64,000 nt of DNA, taken from an uncultured Ruminococcus sp. Lineage in GTDB: Bacteria > Bacillota > Clostridia > Lachnospirales > Lachnospiraceae. A program made the translations under genes and the position numbers. Numbering within the stretch: position 1 is the first letter of the stretch; the number at the start of each line of letters is the position of its first letter. Under the pieces are notes generated by a model, which was not told the origin of the DNA, made no database searches, and saw nothing but the letters and a program-made list of their open reading frames with translations. Below, one piece after another: positions 62,147-64,000 of this stretch. The stretch lies in contig CAKRLG010000004.1 in NCBI GenBank assembly GCA_934359255.1, positions 1 to 64,000 of the forward strand, given 5' to 3'.

Positions 62147-63499
62147 ATGGGACAGAAATTATATTTGGAATGTTATTCGGGAATCAGCGGAGATATGACA
62201 GTTGCAGCACTGTCCGGTCTTATGAAAGACCGGACACCGCTGTTTTGTGTGCTGGATCATATGCCGGTGGAAGGATTTTCTTATGAATTAAAACAGGTGA
62301 AAAAGTCAGGGATCGATGCCTGGGATTTCCGGGTAAAACTGGATGCGGAGCATGAAAATCACGATCACGATATGGAGTATCTTCACGGACACAGCCATAC
62401 GCATGACCATGATCATCATCACGACCATGAGCATTACCATGATCACATACATACAGACGACCATCATCATGATCCGGCGCAGATGGAAGTGATACATACA
62501 CAGGAAGATACTGGACATGAGGAGCATCACCATCATCATCACGAACATCGCGGACTGGGAGATATTTTCCCGATCATTGACCGGTGTGATATGACGGATA
62601 CGGCGAAAGAACTGGCAAAAGATATTTTCCTGATTCTGGCAAAAGCGGAGGCGAAGGCACACAATGTACCGGAAGATCAGGTGCATTTTCATGAGGTGGG
62701 AGCCGTGGATTCTATCGTGGATATTGTTGCAGCTGCGGTCTGTATGGACAGTTTGCAGGTGGATGGCGTGATCGTTCCGTTTCTTTGTGAGGGAAGGGGA
62801 ACCGTGCGCTGCCAGCATGGCATCCTTCCGGTTCCGGTTCCGGCAGTTACCAATATTATTCAGGACAGCGGTCTGAAACTCAGGATGACACAGGTGGAAG
62901 GAGAACTGGTAACTCCGACCGGAGCAGCTTTTGCGGCAGCAGTCCGCACAGAAGAAACACTTCCGGAGACATTTCGCATCCTCAATGTGGGAATCGGCGC
63001 CGGAAAACGCAAATATGAGTACCCGGGTATCCTTCGCGCGATGCTGATCGAGACGGAAGAGAAACAGGAAGATAAGATCTGTAAACTGGAAGCCAACATC
63101 GATGACAGTACCGGTGAACAGCTTGGCTATGTTCTCGGCGCACTGATGGAAGCCGGCGCAAGAGATGTCCATTACACCCCTGTATACATGAAGAAAAATC
63201 GTCCGGGGTGGCAGCTGAATGTGATCTGTATGGAAGAAGACAGAGAAAAACTGGAAAATATCATCTTCCGGGAAACTACAACCATCGGGATCCGCAGACA
63301 GAAGATGGACCGAACGGTGCTTCGGAGAAGAAAAAAGACGGTGCTGACGCCTTACGGGGAGGCGGAAGTGAAGATCTGTGAGAAAGATGGTATGAAAAAA
63401 GTTTATCCTGAGTATGAATCGGTGGTACGGCTCTGCAAGGAGAGTGGGGCGGCATTTCAGAAGATTTTCGACAGTGTGAAAAAGACGGTAGAAGAATAA
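62147..63499 (+). CDS. larC: Nickel-pincer cofactor biosynthesis protein LarC (single frame)
   Basis: 450 residues. LarC is a cyclometallase that inserts nickel into the pyridinium bis-thiocarboxylate cofactor of lactate racemase. The start LECYSGISGDMTVAALSGL, VHFHEVGAVDSIVDIV, GELVTPTGAAFAAA and KLEANIDDSTGEQLGYVLG are diagnostic. A histidine-rich region (about 65-135, many HDH and HHH) probably holds nickel. In Lactobacillus plantarum larC is made by a programmed frameshift, but here it is continuous. larA, larB and larE are not in the window. ATG 62147 follows GGGGGAAAC. Confidence 0.93.
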   Translation: MGQKLYLECYSGISGDMTVAALSGLMKDRTPLFCVLDHMPVEGFSYELKQVKKSGIDAWDFRVKLDAEHENHDHDMEYLHGHSHTHDHDHHHDHEHYHDHIHTDDHHHDPAQMEVIHTQEDTGHEEHHHHHHEHRGLGDIFPIIDRCDMTDTAKELAKDIFLILAKAEAKAHNVPEDQVHFHEVGAVDSIVDIVAAAVCMDSLQVDGVIVPFLCEGRGTVRCQHGILPVPVPAVTNIIQDSGLKLRMTQVEGELVTPTGAAFAAAVRTEETLPETFRILNVGIGAGKRKYEYPGILRAMLIETEEKQEDKICKLEANIDDSTGEQLGYVLGALMEAGARDVHYTPVYMKKNRPGWQLNVICMEEDREKLENIIFRETTTIGIRRQKMDRTVLRRRKKTVLTPYGEAEVKICEKDGMKKVYPEYESVVRLCKESGAAFQKIFDSVKKTVEE

Positions 63500-63564
63500 A
63501 AAACAGAGACATTTTGGATAGATGAGTTTCTGAAGATGAAGATTTTACTATAGAGTGCCGAAAC

Positions 63565-63758
63565 CCAGCAAGAGGAAGGCGGAGCCAGGGTGGCACGACA
63601 CTTTGTGGGCGGTTAGGGCAAGCTTTAAGATCCGACGCTTACGTAGGCTTTCGCGAGGGTCAGCTGACCCTCGTGAACTATAGCCGAAGTTAGCGGCTAG
63701 CTTAAAGTTGCCCTGCCCACGTCGTGCCACCCTGGCTCCGCCTTCCTCTTGCGTCCGT
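63565..63758 (-). repeat. Structured element with variable 30-nt inverted arms, copy B
   Basis: Inverted copy of the element at 38500-38693. On the minus strand: border ACGGACGC (63758-63751), 30-nt arm (63750-63721), core (63720-63600), complementary arm (63599-63570, 30 of 30 paired), border GCTGG (63569-63565). The total from GGACGC to GCTGG is 192 nt in both copies. The four core differences include one in a hairpin loop and one turning a G-U pair into A-U. The arms share only about 11 of 30 positions with copy A. 63500-63564 shows no other feature. Confidence 0.85.
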
Positions 63759-63776
63759 ATACAGACAAACTAAAAA

Positions 63777-63812
63777 AGAAGCCAACCTTAAAAAAATAAA
63801 AGGTCGACTTCT
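63777..63812 (-). terminator. Terminator of the DtxR/MntR-type gene
   Basis: On the minus strand AGAAGTCGACCTT pairs, with wobbles, to AAGGTTGGCTTCT, followed by TTTTTT. Confidence 0.8.
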
Positions 63813-63832
63813 AAATTTCGATTTCTCAACAC

Positions 63833-64000
63833 TTACGACAGCACACCCACATGCTTCTTAATAGCCTCGAAACTCTCCTTACTGATCACGTGCTCCATCT
63901 TACATGCATCTTCTGTTGCGATCTCTTCCGGTACCCCCAGATGCATCAGCCAGGTAGAGAGCAGTTCGTGCCGCTCATAAATCATGTCTGCAATCTCTTT
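63833..64000 (-). CDS. DtxR/MntR-family metal-dependent regulator, C-terminal part (cut by window edge)
   Basis: The last 55 residues are visible. They read ERHELLSTWLMHLGVPEEIA, then EDACKMEHVISKESFEAIKK, which is the dimerisation/metal-binding domain of DtxR-type iron or manganese regulators (conserved Glu, Asp, Cys, Glu and His ligands). The DNA-binding domain lies beyond the window. The short length after the second motif (no SH3 domain) fits the MntR type. It is convergent with larC across element B. Confidence 0.85.
   Translation of the reverse strand, partial: KEIADMIYERHELLSTWLMHLGVPEEIATEDACKMEHVISKESFEAIKKHVGVLS

Noticed and set aside
62306..63172. Minus-strand reading frame rich in Met and Val
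   Set aside because: Product of the reversed His-rich codons of larC.

Overview
The window comes from a spore-forming, low-to-mid GC Gram-positive bacterium, most likely a gut Lachnospiraceae (Clostridia). Evidence: a complete spoIIIAA-AH cluster, a cotJABC spore-coat cluster, spoIVB after recN, strong GGAGG-type ribosome sites, SigA promoters of the TTGACA-17-TATAAT type, and protein families typical of that group (PadR plus HAAS/SEDS, AAA-ATPase/PD-(D/E)XK, DUF362, LarC). Genus cannot be fixed from sequence alone. No rRNA, tRNA or CRISPR array was seen.

Layout. 1-102: the 5' end of a group II intron inserted behind a terminator. 0.1-3.4 kb: an acyltransferase, an SGNH protein lacking catalytic residues, and cotJABC. 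3.4-8.7 kb: a hairpin-rich leader, an ammonium transporter fused to its own PII regulator, a SEDS protein, acpP, gltX. 8.8-19.4 kb: a UvrD/PcrA-like helicase, a phosphopantetheinyl transferase, spoIIIAA-AH, and a VWA/MoxR pair. 19.4-34.6 kb: an accessory zone of regulators, small pairs (MNT/HEPN, DUF4160), transporters and several gene remnants. 34.6-43.0 kb: LysR/aldo-keto reductase, an M29 aminopeptidase, glycerate kinase, an amidohydrolase and a DUF362 ferredoxin-like protein, separated by structured repeats. 43.0-47.7 kb: two cyclic-di-GMP-I riboswitches, one before a large hybrid histidine kinase, the other before a decayed signalling gene. 47.7-62.0 kb: prfC, then the housekeeping string asp23-nusB-xseA-xseB-ispA-dxs-tlyA-nadK-argR-recN with an EAL phosphodiesterase and spoIVB. 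62.1-64.0 kb: larC, a structured repeat, and the end of a DtxR/MntR-type regulator.

The most unusual signal is a pair of 192-nt elements (38502-38693 and, inverted, 63565-63756). Their 121-nt cores are about 97% identical and fold as a multi-arm structure. Each core is flanked by 30-nt arms that are perfect or near-perfect inverted repeats of each other within a copy, yet unrelated in sequence between copies. The outer borders are conserved. I know of no named family with this design. A second structured repeat (19472-19534 and 40323-40381) shows compensatory changes in its stem, and a third foldback element lies at 34591-34746.

Cyclic di-GMP links several genes: two riboswitches sense it, and the EAL protein with a degenerate GGDEF domain probably degrades it.
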